A stretch of 64,000 nucleotides of DNA. Origin: Pseudomonadota bacterium. GTDB taxonomy: Bacteria > Pseudomonadota > Alphaproteobacteria > Rhizobiales > Devosiaceae. The DNA lies in assembly GCA_023388175.1 (NCBI GenBank), contig JAEWGT010000007.1:1-64000 (forward strand), given 5' to 3'. The notes below the pieces were generated by a model, which was given only the letters and a program-made list of their open reading frames with translations, searched no databases and had not been told where the DNA came from. This document shows positions 17,226 to 26,422 of this stretch, piece by piece. A program made the position numbers and the translations under genes. Position 1 is the first letter of the stretch; each line of letters starts with the position of its first letter.

Positions 17226-18294
17226 CGTCGGTAACCTTCATATCGACGCTATCCAGCGGCCAGCGCGGGCGAGCCGCAGCCGCGAGGCTATCGTCACCGC
17301 CCAAAGCCAGCCGCTCCGCCCCCGCCCATGCAACCATCGCGCCATTATCGGTGCAAAGCGCGACAGGCGGCACCACCAGCCTGGCCCCCATCTCCGCCAC
17401 CACGGCGGCGAGCGCCGCCGCAATGCTGCGATTGGCAGCCACGCCTCCCGCCACGACGAGCTGCGGCATGGCATCGGGCAGTTGCGCCCTGAACCGCTCC
17501 AGCGCCTGCCGGGACCTTGTGGCGACGATCTCGGTCACTGCCGCCTGAAAGCTCGCCGCAATATCGGCCACATCCTGATCGCCCAGCGGCGCAATCGCCT
17601 CGGCCTGCAGGCGCACGGCGGTCTTGAGCCCGGAAAAGGAAAAATCGAGCCGCGCCTCGCGCAGCAATGGGCGCGGAAATTTGAAGCGCGCGGGATCGCC
17701 GGTCTTTGCAGCCTGTTCCACCGCCGGACCGCCGGGAGGACCCAGCGACAAAAGCTTGGCCACCTTGTCGAAGGCCTCGCCAAGCGCATCGTCGATTGTT
17801 CCGCCCCAGCGTTCATATTCGCCGACGCCGCGCACCAGTACGAACTGGCTGTGGCCACCCGAAACCAACAGCATGAGATAGGGAAATTGCACGCCATCGG
17901 TCAGCCGCGCCGTCAGCGCATGCCCTTCCAGATGGTTGACGGCGATCAGCGTCTTGCCGAGCGAGGCGGCCAGGGCCTTGCCCGTGGTCAGCCCCACCAG
18001 CACCCCGCCGATCAATCCCGGCCCGGCCGTTGCCGCCACCGCATCGATATCGGCCAGACTGATGCCGGCCTCATCCACGGCCTGCGCGATGATATGATCG
18101 AGCCATTCGACATGGGCGCGCGCCGCCAGTTCCGGCACCACGCCACCAAATGCCGCATGTTCATCGAGCTGGCTGCGCACCACATTGGAACGAATGGTCC
18201 CGCGACCGGATTCATCCCTTGTGACAATGGCGGCGGCGGTTTCGTCGCAGCTGGTCTCGATACCCAGAATGATGGCTGGCGCTTGCCCGGTCAT
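17215..18294 (-). CDS. tsaD: tRNA N6-adenosine threonylcarbamoyltransferase
   Basis: 359 residues. TsaD transfers the threonylcarbamoyl group to A37 of ANN-decoding tRNAs together with TsaB and TsaE. The N-terminus GIETSCDETAAAIV and the metal-binding NHLEGHA (His-x3-His) are diagnostic. The start is the ATG at 18294; the open frame reaches 18387 but that part overlaps the divergent hemC. It heads a five-gene minus-strand operon running to the EVE gene and possibly the PLP enzyme. Confidence 0.95.
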   Translation of the reverse strand: MTGQAPAIILGIETSCDETAAAIVTRDESGRGTIRSNVVRSQLDEHAAFGGVVPELAARAHVEWLDHIIAQAVDEAGISLADIDAVAATAGPGLIGGVLVGLTTGKALAASLGKTLIAVNHLEGHALTARLTDGVQFPYLMLLVSGGHSQFVLVRGVGEYERWGGTIDDALGEAFDKVAKLLSLGPPGGPAVEQAAKTGDPARFKFPRPLLREARLDFSFSGLKTAVRLQAEAIAPLGDQDVADIAASFQAAVTEIVATRSRQALERFRAQLPDAMPQLVVAGGVAANRSIAAALAAVVAEMGARLVVPPVALCTDNGAMVAWAGAERLALGGDDSLAAAARPRWPLDSVDMKVTDDAA

Positions 18295-18350
18295 GTCGAA
18301 TTGATTACTCCCACGAGGGAGCCTATCGCCTACACCAGGACCGCCCGGAT

Positions 18351-19289
18351 ATGCAATCGCCCAAGCCCTTCGCCCGGATCGGAACACGCGGCAGCCCGCT
18401 GGCGCTGGCTCAGGCCAGGCTGGTGCGCGCTCTGTTGTGCGGCACCCATGGCGTCGCCGAGGATGAAATCGTCATCACGGTGCTCTCCACCGGCGGCGAT
18501 CGCAGCCAGGCAGAAAACATCACGCTGTCCGACATTGGCGGCAAGGGCGTATTCACCAAGGAAATCGACGACGCCCTGCTGACCGGGGCGATAGATATCG
18601 GCGTGCATTCGAGCAAGGACGTCGCCACCGGCCTGCCACCCGGCATGGTCCTGGCAGCCTTTCTTGAGCGCGAAGATGTCCGGGACGCCTTCATCTCGGT
18701 CAATGCCAGGGATATCGACAGCCTGCCGGACAATGCCCGTTTCGGAACTTCATCCATCCGCCGTGCCGCGCAGGCGAGGCGCTTGCGGCCCGACCTGCGC
18801 ATCGTGCCTTTCCGGGGCAATGTGCATACACGGCTGCAAAAACTGCTCGACGGGGTGGCCGATGCAACGCTGCTGGCGCTGGCAGGGCTGAACCGGCTGG
18901 GTGAAGCGCATCGCGCCACGGCCATTCTCGATGCAGACGCCTTCATGCCTGCGCCTGCCCAGGGCGCCATCGGCCTCGCCATTCGGGAAGGCGACCAGCA
19001 CTTCGCCAATATCGTCGCGCCACTGGATCACTCGGCCACGCATGCAGAGATCAACGCCGAGCGCGCCATGCTGGCCGTGCTCGACGGCTCCTGCCGCACC
19101 CCTGTGGGCGCCCTCACCCGCCGCAATGGCGACATGCTGACGCTCAAGGGCGAAATCCTCAGCCTCGACGGCCAGACCACTTTCCGGGCCGAAGCCAGCG
19201 GCATCGATCCGGCCGCGCTCGGCGAAGCGGTCGGAAAAGACCTGCTGGCCCAGGCCGGTGCAGACTGGCAGAGCCGTTTCCTCTCATGA
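18351..19289 (+). CDS. hemC: Hydroxymethylbilane synthase (porphobilinogen deaminase)
   Basis: 312 residues. It joins four porphobilinogen units into hydroxymethylbilane. RIGTRGSPLALAQ is at the N-terminus, the catalytic aspartate region is in DIGVHSSKDV, and the cysteine that carries the dipyrromethane cofactor is in LDGSCRTPVGA (about 245-250). It diverges from tsaD across 56 bases. The stop overlaps the hemD start (ATGA), so hemC and hemD are coupled. Confidence 0.96.
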   Translation: MQSPKPFARIGTRGSPLALAQARLVRALLCGTHGVAEDEIVITVLSTGGDRSQAENITLSDIGGKGVFTKEIDDALLTGAIDIGVHSSKDVATGLPPGMVLAAFLEREDVRDAFISVNARDIDSLPDNARFGTSSIRRAAQARRLRPDLRIVPFRGNVHTRLQKLLDGVADATLLALAGLNRLGEAHRATAILDADAFMPAPAQGAIGLAIREGDQHFANIVAPLDHSATHAEINAERAMLAVLDGSCRTPVGALTRRNGDMLTLKGEILSLDGQTTFRAEASGIDPAALGEAVGKDLLAQAGADWQSRFLS

Positions 19290-20020
19290 TGCGGATGCTG
19301 GTGACACGGCCTGAGCCCGATGCCGCAGCGACACAGGAAAAGCTGGCGGCGCTCGATATCGCCTCTGCCGCAGCCCCCATGATGACCAGGCAAACCCTGG
19401 CGGCCAATCTGCCAAAAGCAGAAGGGTTTGGCGCCATCGCCATCACCAGCACCAATGCGCTGCGGGCGCTGGCCGATCTGGGGGCGCTGGCGTCCTTTCT
19501 GACAATTCCGGCTTTCGCCGTAGGCGACCGCACGGCCCATGAGGCCGAGCAATTGGGTTTTGCCTCGGTCAAAGCCGCCGATGGCACACTCGAATCACTG
19601 GTCACCACCATTGCCCTGGCCCGCCCGCAAGGTCCGGTCTTTTACCCGGCTGGCAAGCACCTGAGCGGCGATCTGGCTCACGCCCTTGCGCCGCATGGCC
19701 TGATGGTCGTGACCACCGCAGTCTATGAAATGGTGGCGCAAACCGATGCCGATCCCGCGGTCATCGCCGCATTGGCCGATAACGAATTTGGTGCCGTTCT
19801 GTTTTATTCCCGCCGCACCGCCGAAATTTTCGGTTCGCTGGTGGCCCCGCGCCTGCCGGATTTGAGCAAGCGGAACCTGTCCATGCTGTGCCTGTCGGAA
19901 AACGTCGCGTCTCCAATGATTGCAAACGGTTTTGCCCGCATTCTGCTCGCCGACCATCCCAGCGAAGCGGCAATGATGGCACTGGCACTGGCTTTTGCCC
20001 GCGAGCAAACTGGGCCATGA
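19286..20020 (+). CDS. hemD: Uroporphyrinogen-III synthase
   Basis: 244 residues, a low-conservation family. It closes hydroxymethylbilane with ring-D inversion. LVTRPEPDAAATQEKL at the start, FTS-like AITSTNALRAL, and AVLFYSRRTAE with the end helix are the usual landmarks. Assignment rests on these and on position right after hemC with a 4-base overlap. Two adjacent ATG codons could start it. Confidence 0.9.
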   Translation: MMRMLVTRPEPDAAATQEKLAALDIASAAAPMMTRQTLAANLPKAEGFGAIAITSTNALRALADLGALASFLTIPAFAVGDRTAHEAEQLGFASVKAADGTLESLVTTIALARPQGPVFYPAGKHLSGDLAHALAPHGLMVVTTAVYEMVAQTDADPAVIAALADNEFGAVLFYSRRTAEIFGSLVAPRLPDLSKRNLSMLCLSENVASPMIANGFARILLADHPSEAAMMALALAFAREQTGP

Positions 20021-20044
20021 TCGGAACAAGCAAGAGGAAGTCCA

Positions 20045-21238
20045 ATGGCTGATACGACCGGCAAGGATACACAGCCCTCCGATCCCAAGGCGCAGGAAAA
20101 GACCGGCCCGGTACGCCCGCCGATCCTTGAAGGCACGGCCCGGACCGGCGCAGGACCGAAGCCTGCCGAGCCCAGCGCGGCCAAAAAGCCTGAACCGTCC
20201 AGGCCTTCGGTGGCAAAAAAGCCCGAGGAAACATCGAGGACCAATGGCACGCCCTGGCTCGCCGGCATTGTCGGCGGCGCAATCGGCCTTGGGGCAGCCT
20301 ATGGCCTTGCCTGGTTCGGCCTGTGGCCGGTTCAACCCCAAAGCCCGCCACCGGCTGATCCCCGCATCGCCCAGTTCGCCACGGCCATTCCCGATCTGCA
20401 GACGCGCTCCGGCAGCCTGCAGAACGAGGTGACGGGCCTGGCGACGCGCCTTTCCGCCATTGAAGCCAATATCGCCGCCCTGCCCGCCGAAACCACCGAT
20501 TCCGGCCTTGCCGAACAGGTTGCCGCGCTTGCCGCCGAGCTCGATGCTCTCTCCACCACACCGGCGCCCGATGCCGAGGCGACGGCAGGAAATGCGGACG
20601 CCATCACCGCTCTGCAGGAGCAATTTGCGGCATTGCAACAGGAGAGCCAAGGCAATGCCACGCGGTTGGCGGAAGCCGAAGCCCGGCTCGCCGATCTGGC
20701 AAGCGCGGCCGAGCAAGCCTCGGAAAATCCCGATACGCGCCTGCCCTTCATCTTCTCGGGGCTGGAGAGCGCCTTCGCCGCCGGCCGGCCCTATGAGGGT
20801 GAGTTGGCAGCGCTGCGTCAGGCCTGGGCCGAGGCACCCGTCCCGCAGATCATCTCGGCCAATGCTGCGACGGGCCTGCCACGCCCGGAGGATGTGGCCC
20901 GCCGCTTCAATGCCGCCATACCGGACATGCTCGCGGGACGCCCCGCCAATGCCGATGCAAGCTGGCAGGACAGTGCCATGGATTGGGTTCGGGGCGTCGT
21001 GGCCATGCGCCCGCTTGGCGATGTCGAGGGCGATAGCCCCGATGCCATTGTCGCACGGCTCGAAACCGCCATGGCGCGGCGCGATTTCAGCGCTGCCCGG
21101 CAGGAGCTTGCCGCCCTGCCCGACAGCATGCGCAACGCTGCCGCCTCGATCACCGCCGATATTGCTCTTCTGGCCGATGCCGAAACCTTTCTTGCCAGCC
21201 TGCGCCAAGCAGCGCTCAATCCGGAGAACGGGGCATGA
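20045..21238 (+). CDS. Mitofilin/Mic60-like inner-membrane protein
   Basis: 397 residues. A proline/lysine-rich N-terminal 65 residues is followed by one transmembrane helix (about 70-92, AGIVGGAIGLGAAYGLAWFG) and a long coiled coil (about 110-235, repeated TxLxxxIxxL and EAEARLADL patterns), then a mitofilin-signature-like C-terminal domain. Alphaproteobacterial Mic60 homologues are found exactly here, between hemD and hemY. Known homologues bend membranes; the mitochondrial form builds crista junctions. Overlaps hemY by 4 bases. Confidence 0.88.
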   Translation: MADTTGKDTQPSDPKAQEKTGPVRPPILEGTARTGAGPKPAEPSAAKKPEPSRPSVAKKPEETSRTNGTPWLAGIVGGAIGLGAAYGLAWFGLWPVQPQSPPPADPRIAQFATAIPDLQTRSGSLQNEVTGLATRLSAIEANIAALPAETTDSGLAEQVAALAAELDALSTTPAPDAEATAGNADAITALQEQFAALQQESQGNATRLAEAEARLADLASAAEQASENPDTRLPFIFSGLESAFAAGRPYEGELAALRQAWAEAPVPQIISANAATGLPRPEDVARRFNAAIPDMLAGRPANADASWQDSAMDWVRGVVAMRPLGDVEGDSPDAIVARLETAMARRDFSAARQELAALPDSMRNAAASITADIALLADAETFLASLRQAALNPENGA

Positions 21239-22620
21239 TCAGGCTTGCTTCCTGGATCATCGGCAGTCTTGCCGTCGCCGCGCTGGCAGCGTGGATCATC
21301 GCCCTGCCCGGCACGCTGACGCTGGAATTTGCCGGACAGCGCCTGCAGCCGCGTCTGGGCACTGCGGTTGTCATCCTGCTGCTCACCGCCGCTCTCATCA
21401 TTGCCATCTGGGCAGTGCTGCGCCGGATCATCGGGGCGCCAAAGGCCATGGCGCGCCGCCGCGCCGCCAAACGGCACGAACAGGGCGTGGAAGCGCTCTC
21501 CGATGCAGTCATCGCCCTTCAGTCCGGCGATCCGGCCCGAGCCCGCATCATGGCCCGCGAAGCCCAGGCGCGTCTTCCCGATAGCGGCGCCGCCAAACTG
21601 CTCGAGGCGCGTGCCGACCTGGCGCTGGGCGACATGCCGGCGGCGCGGGAGCATTACCGGGCGTTGATCGCCAGCGAAAAGACCGCCGTAGCCGCTCTCA
21701 CCGGGCTTTACGATCAGGCCCGCGCCCAGAACCGGTCCGACGCCGCCCTCACCTTCGCACGCAAGACCCTCGCGCTCGCTCCTGCCACGACCTGGGCCTC
21801 GGAGGCGGTATTCGGCGATCTGGCCCAGCGCGGCCAATGGGCCGAAGCCGTCGCCATCGTCAATGCCGAGACACCCAGCTCACGCGAGGAAAAGGCCCGC
21901 AAACGCCGCCGTCAGGCCGTCATTGAAACGGCCAGGGCCCGCGAGGGCGAAACAGGCGCTCCCAATGCTGCCCTCGAGCATGCCCTGACGGCGCTGAAGC
22001 TTCTCCCCGACTTCGTGCCGGCTGCGCTGATCGCGGCGCGCATCTACATCAACCGTGGCGAAACCCGCAAAGCCCAGAGCCTGTTGCGGCGCATCTGGCG
22101 CGCAACGGGTCATCCGGACATCGCAGCGCTCTATGCTCACGCCCAGCCGGGCGCTTCTGCCGTCGAGCGGCTGAAGCGCATCCGCGAGATCATCGAATTG
22201 CCCGCGCCGCACCGTGCTGCCGCCATGGCCATGGCCCGCGCCGCCATCGACGCCTATGACTGGCCGCTGGCGCGCGACGCGCTCCTGCCCTTTGCCGGGC
22301 CGGACGCCACGCAGGGCGTTGCCAGCATGATGGCGGAAATAGAGGAAGGCCAGAGCGGCGATCAGGGCAAGGCGCGGCAATGGCTGGCCCGCGCCCTCAC
22401 CGCACCGCGCGATCCGGCATGGACCGCGGACAATATCGTCAGCGACGAATGGGAGCCCGTCTCGCCCCTTACCGGGCGGCTGGACGCCTTCGAGTGGAAG
22501 GTCCCGGTGGCAAATAATCCCCGGCCGGCGCCGCTTGCAACGGCCACGCAGGACAGCCTGCCTGCTTTGGCGGCGACGCCGTCTGCCTTGCCCCTTGCGT
22601 CAGCCGAAAACGATCAGTAA
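21235..22620 (+). CDS. hemY: HemY N-terminal domain, TPR-containing membrane protein
   Basis: 461 residues. Two transmembrane helices at the N-terminus (about 4-22 and 42-62) precede a tetratricopeptide-rich soluble region (from ~75), the HemY_N architecture. This is the porphyrin-operon HemY, not the protoporphyrinogen oxidase of the same name; its exact role is unsettled. It starts inside the Mic60 stop (ATGA), so hemC-hemD-Mic60-hemY is one operon. Confidence 0.9.
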   Translation: MIRLASWIIGSLAVAALAAWIIALPGTLTLEFAGQRLQPRLGTAVVILLLTAALIIAIWAVLRRIIGAPKAMARRRAAKRHEQGVEALSDAVIALQSGDPARARIMAREAQARLPDSGAAKLLEARADLALGDMPAAREHYRALIASEKTAVAALTGLYDQARAQNRSDAALTFARKTLALAPATTWASEAVFGDLAQRGQWAEAVAIVNAETPSSREEKARKRRRQAVIETARAREGETGAPNAALEHALTALKLLPDFVPAALIAARIYINRGETRKAQSLLRRIWRATGHPDIAALYAHAQPGASAVERLKRIREIIELPAPHRAAAMAMARAAIDAYDWPLARDALLPFAGPDATQGVASMMAEIEEGQSGDQGKARQWLARALTAPRDPAWTADNIVSDEWEPVSPLTGRLDAFEWKVPVANNPRPAPLATATQDSLPALAATPSALPLASAENDQ

Positions 22621-22658
22621 AAGACCCGCCATCCGCTGGGGTCACGACCCCATCCGGC

Positions 22659-22734
22659 GCCGCTTTAGCTCAGTTGGTAGAGCACATCATTCGTAATGAT
22701 GGGGTCACGTGTTCGAGTCACGTAAGCGGCACCA
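22659..22734 (+). tRNA. tRNA-Thr (anticodon CGT)
   Basis: 76 bases with an encoded CCA end. Acceptor stem GCCGCTT/AAGCGGC, D arm GCTC...GAGC, anticodon stem CATCA/TGATG with loop TTCGTAA, anticodon CGT at 22692-22694 reading ACG, and T arm ACGTG TTCGAGT CACGT. It follows hemY by 38 bases, which hold a small TGGGGT/ACCCCA hairpin. Confidence 0.96.
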
Positions 22735-22743
22735 GTTTTCTCC

Positions 22744-23502
22744 TCACATCCTTTCCATCAGTTCCAGACGCTGGGCCTGCCGCGCCGAGGGCGCTATGGC
22801 GATCAGGTCGGGCTGTGGCGTGCCGAACAGGGCGGCCCGCTCTTCAGGCAGCGACATGAAGAAGGGATAGCGATCGGCAACCCGGTCACGAATCTCGGGA
22901 ACATCTGCCGTATAGAGCTGCATGGGAAAGGTCAGATTGGCATAGCGGCGTTCGTCGCCCAAAGGCTTGGCGCCGAAAATCCGCTTGTAGAACGCTGTGT
23001 GTTCGGGCCGGACGGCGGACATGCAATAGCGGACGGGAAAATACTCGCAGGCCATCGCCGCGATGCGAAGCGTCAGATAGGGCAGCGCGGGATATTCGAG
23101 CGACAGATCGAAATCGACCGTGAACCGTCCAGGATCGATGAAGCTCAATCCCTGATCCAGCAGCGGCTGCAATACATCGGGCCAGACCGACATGCAGGGT
23201 GAATGCGGCTGCTCGGGCGTGACCACGTGAAACCGCAGCGCACTGGCCAGCCTGTCCTCGATATAGACACCGAAAGAAAAGCAGTTGGGCAGATCGTCGA
23301 ATTCGTCGCGCGTCACCTGCTGCGAGTTGACGGGGATGAATTCCTCGCGCCGATAGGCTTCGTAGCGCAGACGATAGACCGGATCGAATTGCGCATCCGC
23401 GCTGACCCGCCGATAGCGAACCTGATCAAGAAGATCGATTAACGCATTCGCAAAACGCGAACTGGATTTGGTTTCGGCAGGTGTGGCCGCAGTCATGAAC
23501 AT
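22744..23502 (-). CDS. N-acyl amino acid synthase FeeM-like (GNAT/autoinducer-synthase fold)
   Basis: 252 residues. The N-terminal half has the LuxI/FeeM-type pattern VYRLRYEAYRREEFIP and a central DRLASALRFHVV strand, followed by the substrate-facing FTVDFDLSLEYPALPYLTLRIAAMACEY helix region. FeeM proteins join acyl-ACP to an amino acid (for example tyrosine). The product here is unknown. It lies downstream of a GGDEF-EAL gene on the same strand, with its own 130-bp leader containing a perfect TTAA-N7-TTAA site. No signal peptide. Confidence 0.75.
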   Translation of the reverse strand: MFMTAATPAETKSSSRFANALIDLLDQVRYRRVSADAQFDPVYRLRYEAYRREEFIPVNSQQVTRDEFDDLPNCFSFGVYIEDRLASALRFHVVTPEQPHSPCMSVWPDVLQPLLDQGLSFIDPGRFTVDFDLSLEYPALPYLTLRIAAMACEYFPVRYCMSAVRPEHTAFYKRIFGAKPLGDERRYANLTFPMQLYTADVPEIRDRVADRYPFFMSLPEERAALFGTPQPDLIAIAPSARQAQRLELMERM

Positions 23503-23621
23503 CGCCCCATTGTTCGGGGCGCATCTTAACGCCCTAATAGGGACAGCCGCATTGTAAAAAATACCGATGCACCGGACAAAAGCGCATGCAGGTGAGTGAA
23601 ATAGCCTGTCAAATCATATGG

Positions 23622-23636
23622 TTAACAAGGCGTTAA
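23622..23636. promoter_or_regulatory. Perfect CtrA-type binding site before the FeeM-like gene
   Basis: TTAA (23622-23625), seven bases, TTAA (23633-23636), with C after the second half as in the Caulobacter consensus TTAA-N7-TTAAC. It also reads as a GGTTAAC/GTTAACC hairpin. It lies 120 bp before the FeeM-like start and overlaps the GGDEF-EAL stop codon. Confidence 0.7.
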
Positions 23637-25903
23637 CCATGTAAGCGCTTTTCCGGAGACCGGGGTGCGGAGGTTTTCCCGTTGAACCGCTCGATCAACT
23701 CGGCAATGTCCTTGGCCGGCAGCGGGCGGCTGAAGAAATAGCCCTGCACCTGCTGTACGCTGGTCTCGTTGAGCATCGCATTGAGTTGCTCTTCGGTCTC
23801 CACCCCTTCGGCCACGACAAGCAGGTCAAGGTCGCGGCCCAGCCGCGCCACATTGGCCAGCAGCCGCAGGGCGCGCGAATCCGTCGCGATATCCACCACG
23901 AAGGAGCGGTCGATCTTGAGCTTGGTGAATGGCAGGGCGCCAAGATAGCTCAGCGAGGAATAGCCCGTGCCGAAATCGTCCAGCGCGATGGCAATGCCGC
24001 GATCGGCCAGGGTCTGCAGCACACTTCCGGCCAGGTCGCGTTCCTCGATCAGGGCGGTTTCGGTCACTTCGATTTCAAACCGCTCGGGCCCTATGCCCGC
24101 TTTTTCCAGCGCCTTGTCGATCAGGGCCGGCAGGTCGATGCCGCGGAAATCGCGCGCCGAAACATTGACGCCGACCCCCACAGGGCTGGCCCAGCTTCGG
24201 CATTCATGCGCTGCATTTTCGACCACCCAGGCTGTAATCTGCGAGATCAGCCCCATTTCCTCGGCCAAAGGAATGAACACAGCGGGAGGCACCGGGCCCA
24301 GTTCGTCATGGGTCCAGCGCACCAGGGCCTCACAGCTCACCACCCTGCGTGTCGAAATGTCCACCAGCGGCTGGAATGCCAGGCCCAGCTGCCCGTCGGC
24401 AACTGCTTCGCGCAGATCGGCTTTCAGCCTCTGCCGATAATGATAATCGGTATCCATCTGCGCATGGAAAACCTGGCTGCGTCCCTTGCCCTCGGCCTTT
24501 GCGGCATTGAGGGCGAGGTCGGCCTTGGTCATCAGCTCTTCGAGATCGGTCTGGCTGGCGGGAACGGACACGACCCCGATGCTGACGCGCACCGGCAGGG
24601 CGATACCATTGAGCATGAAGGATGGCTCGAACGCTGCCAGCGCATGAGCCGCCTGCCCGTCACTATCTGCATTTGCAGAGCACAGCGCGATGAATTCGTC
24701 ACCGCCCAGCCTGGCCAGCAGGGCATCGGCCGGCAGCGCCTCACGCAGGCGATTGGCAGACTGGCGCAGCAGTTCATCGCCCACCACATGCCCGAAACTG
24801 TCATTGACGTTCTTGAACTCGTCGATGTCCACGATCATCAGCGTGCTGTTCAGCCCCGCATCGGCGCGCGTCTGCAATTGCTTGAGGGCCAGGGTGCTGA
24901 AATGGCTTCTGTTGGGCAGACCGGTGAGGGCATCGTGGCGCGCGATGAAGTTGATGCGCGCCTCGGCCATCATCTGTTCGGTAATATCTTCGAACAGCAG
25001 CACGGTGCGCTTCTGGCCGGACGAGACCGTAACTTCGAAAATGCGGTCGGCGTCGACATTGATCTGCACCTTGCCGGAACCGCGCTTGCCAATGATGGCC
25101 TGCAGCCGCGCCGCAGCGTTTTTGGGTGCGCTGCCGCCCTGGCTCATGGCGTCGAGAACGGCGGAAAAAGGCTGCCCTGCAAATTTGCCGATATCGAGCG
25201 AGGCAAAGATCTCCACCGCCCGATCATTGGCCAGGGTGATGGTGCCGTTTTCGTCGAGCATGCACAATCCATGCTCGAGCGTGGTGATGGCTATGTCGAA
25301 TTCGGCGGCAAGCCGGGAAACCTCGACCCGCCCATGCACGGCCGACAGCAGCAGCGAGCGGATTGCCGCGGCATGCTTGCGATAGCTGAGCAGCAGCAGC
25401 ACCATCATGGCCGCCAGCAATTGATTGTAGAAATCGCCCCGGAACACCATGGCAATCCAGAGCGGCACCGACAGGGAGATGATCTGGATGGTCAGCAGGC
25501 GATCGAGGCCGAAATTGCGCGCCACGAGCCCAACCGTCGAGGCGATGGTCAGGGTGCAACTGGCCAGTTCGGCAAACGGGTCCTGCACCAGCAGAATTGC
25601 GACAAGGCACCACACGCCATGGGTGAATGCAACGAGTGCGCCACCGACCAGGGCCCGGTTTTCCCAGCGTTCTGCCGCTTCTGCATCATCATCGCCAATG
25701 CCGGCGCGCCAGAAGGCATTCATGTTGTGGAAGCGGATAAGACCAACGATGAGAAGGGCTGCGGCGACGCCCCAAAGGATTGGAGCATCGGCTTTGAACG
25801 CCGAAATCGCGGCCATTGCAGCGCTGGCGAAAGCACCCAGCAGCATTTGCCGCCGGTCGCTATAGACCGAGCGGATGATGGACACATAGTCCAGGGCCGG
25901 CAT
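23633..25903 (-). CDS. Membrane-anchored PAS-GGDEF-EAL c-di-GMP signalling protein
   Basis: About 756 residues from the ATG at 25903 (a GTG at 25927 is possible). The first ~175 residues hold five or six membrane helices of a MASE-like sensor. A PAS-like region follows (about 200-315). The diguanylate cyclase domain has GGDEF at about 400-404, but the inhibitory RxxD site upstream is LxxD, so product inhibition may be lost. The phosphodiesterase domain has an intact EALVRW motif, NVSARDF, ITETAL and DDFGTGYSSLSYL, so both activities are plausible. Net effect on c-di-GMP is unknown. Confidence 0.93.
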   Translation of the reverse strand: MPALDYVSIIRSVYSDRRQMLLGAFASAAMAAISAFKADAPILWGVAAALLIVGLIRFHNMNAFWRAGIGDDDAEAAERWENRALVGGALVAFTHGVWCLVAILLVQDPFAELASCTLTIASTVGLVARNFGLDRLLTIQIISLSVPLWIAMVFRGDFYNQLLAAMMVLLLLSYRKHAAAIRSLLLSAVHGRVEVSRLAAEFDIAITTLEHGLCMLDENGTITLANDRAVEIFASLDIGKFAGQPFSAVLDAMSQGGSAPKNAAARLQAIIGKRGSGKVQINVDADRIFEVTVSSGQKRTVLLFEDITEQMMAEARINFIARHDALTGLPNRSHFSTLALKQLQTRADAGLNSTLMIVDIDEFKNVNDSFGHVVGDELLRQSANRLREALPADALLARLGGDEFIALCSANADSDGQAAHALAAFEPSFMLNGIALPVRVSIGVVSVPASQTDLEELMTKADLALNAAKAEGKGRSQVFHAQMDTDYHYRQRLKADLREAVADGQLGLAFQPLVDISTRRVVSCEALVRWTHDELGPVPPAVFIPLAEEMGLISQITAWVVENAAHECRSWASPVGVGVNVSARDFRGIDLPALIDKALEKAGIGPERFEIEVTETALIEERDLAGSVLQTLADRGIAIALDDFGTGYSSLSYLGALPFTKLKIDRSFVVDIATDSRALRLLANVARLGRDLDLLVVAEGVETEEQLNAMLNETSVQQVQGYFFSRPLPAKDIAELIERFNGKTSAPRSPEKRLHG

Positions 25904-25967
25904 GGTTTTTCTGGCTGGTGTCAGCACGAAAATTTCCCAGTTACCGCGCTATTTGGGGCGCAAGCCC

Positions 25968-25982
25968 TTAACAAGGTCTTGT
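25968..25982. promoter_or_regulatory. Possible CtrA half-site in the GGDEF-EAL promoter region
   Basis: TTAAC at 25968-25972 is followed after the right spacing by TTGT instead of TTAA. The flanking bases (TTAACAAGG) repeat those of the perfect site at 23622. It lies 40-65 bp before the gene. Weak evidence on its own. Confidence 0.3.
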
Positions 25983-26122
25983 TCTGGCGGCACCATTGGG
26001 GTCGGTTTCGATTGGCAGCCTGAACGACAGGTTAATGAGTAAATGGACCAATCCAAGGCAGCCTTTCACCGCGCCATTGCGTTCCGTCCTCCGCGTTGAC
26101 GGCTGCGCCTGAGGAGAAAGAC

Positions 26123-26422
26123 ATGGTCGAAAAATTATCCGCCCGCGACCGGGATTCTGCGTTGTCGAGGCTGACCGGCTGGTCGCTTGAGCCGGAACGG
26201 GACGCAATTGGGCGGGAATTCCGCTTCAAGGATTTTCCGGCGGCCTTTGCCTTCATGACCCGGGTGGCTTTCGCTGCGGAAAAGGCCGGCCATCACCCCG
26301 AATGGTCCAACGTCTATGACAAGGTCCACATCCTGCTCACCACCCATGATGCGGGCGGATTGAGCCAGAAGGACATTGATCTGGCGGAGACAATCGATGC
26401 CCTCAGCGGCCAGGCTCAATGA
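26123..26422 (+). CDS. phhB: 4a-hydroxytetrahydrobiopterin dehydratase (pterin-4a-carbinolamine dehydratase)
   Basis: 99 residues, the normal size. It recycles the pterin cofactor after phenylalanine hydroxylase. The active-site signature KAGHHPEWSNVYDKV with the histidine pair and the later TTHDAGGLSQKDIDLA are diagnostic. GAGGAGAAAGAC precedes the ATG at 26123; the open frame to 26096 lacks support. It converges on dnaE2 and their ends overlap by 7 bases. No phenylalanine hydroxylase gene is in the window, so its role here may be another. Confidence 0.93.
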   Translation: MVEKLSARDRDSALSRLTGWSLEPERDAIGREFRFKDFPAAFAFMTRVAFAAEKAGHHPEWSNVYDKVHILLTTHDAGGLSQKDIDLAETIDALSGQAQ

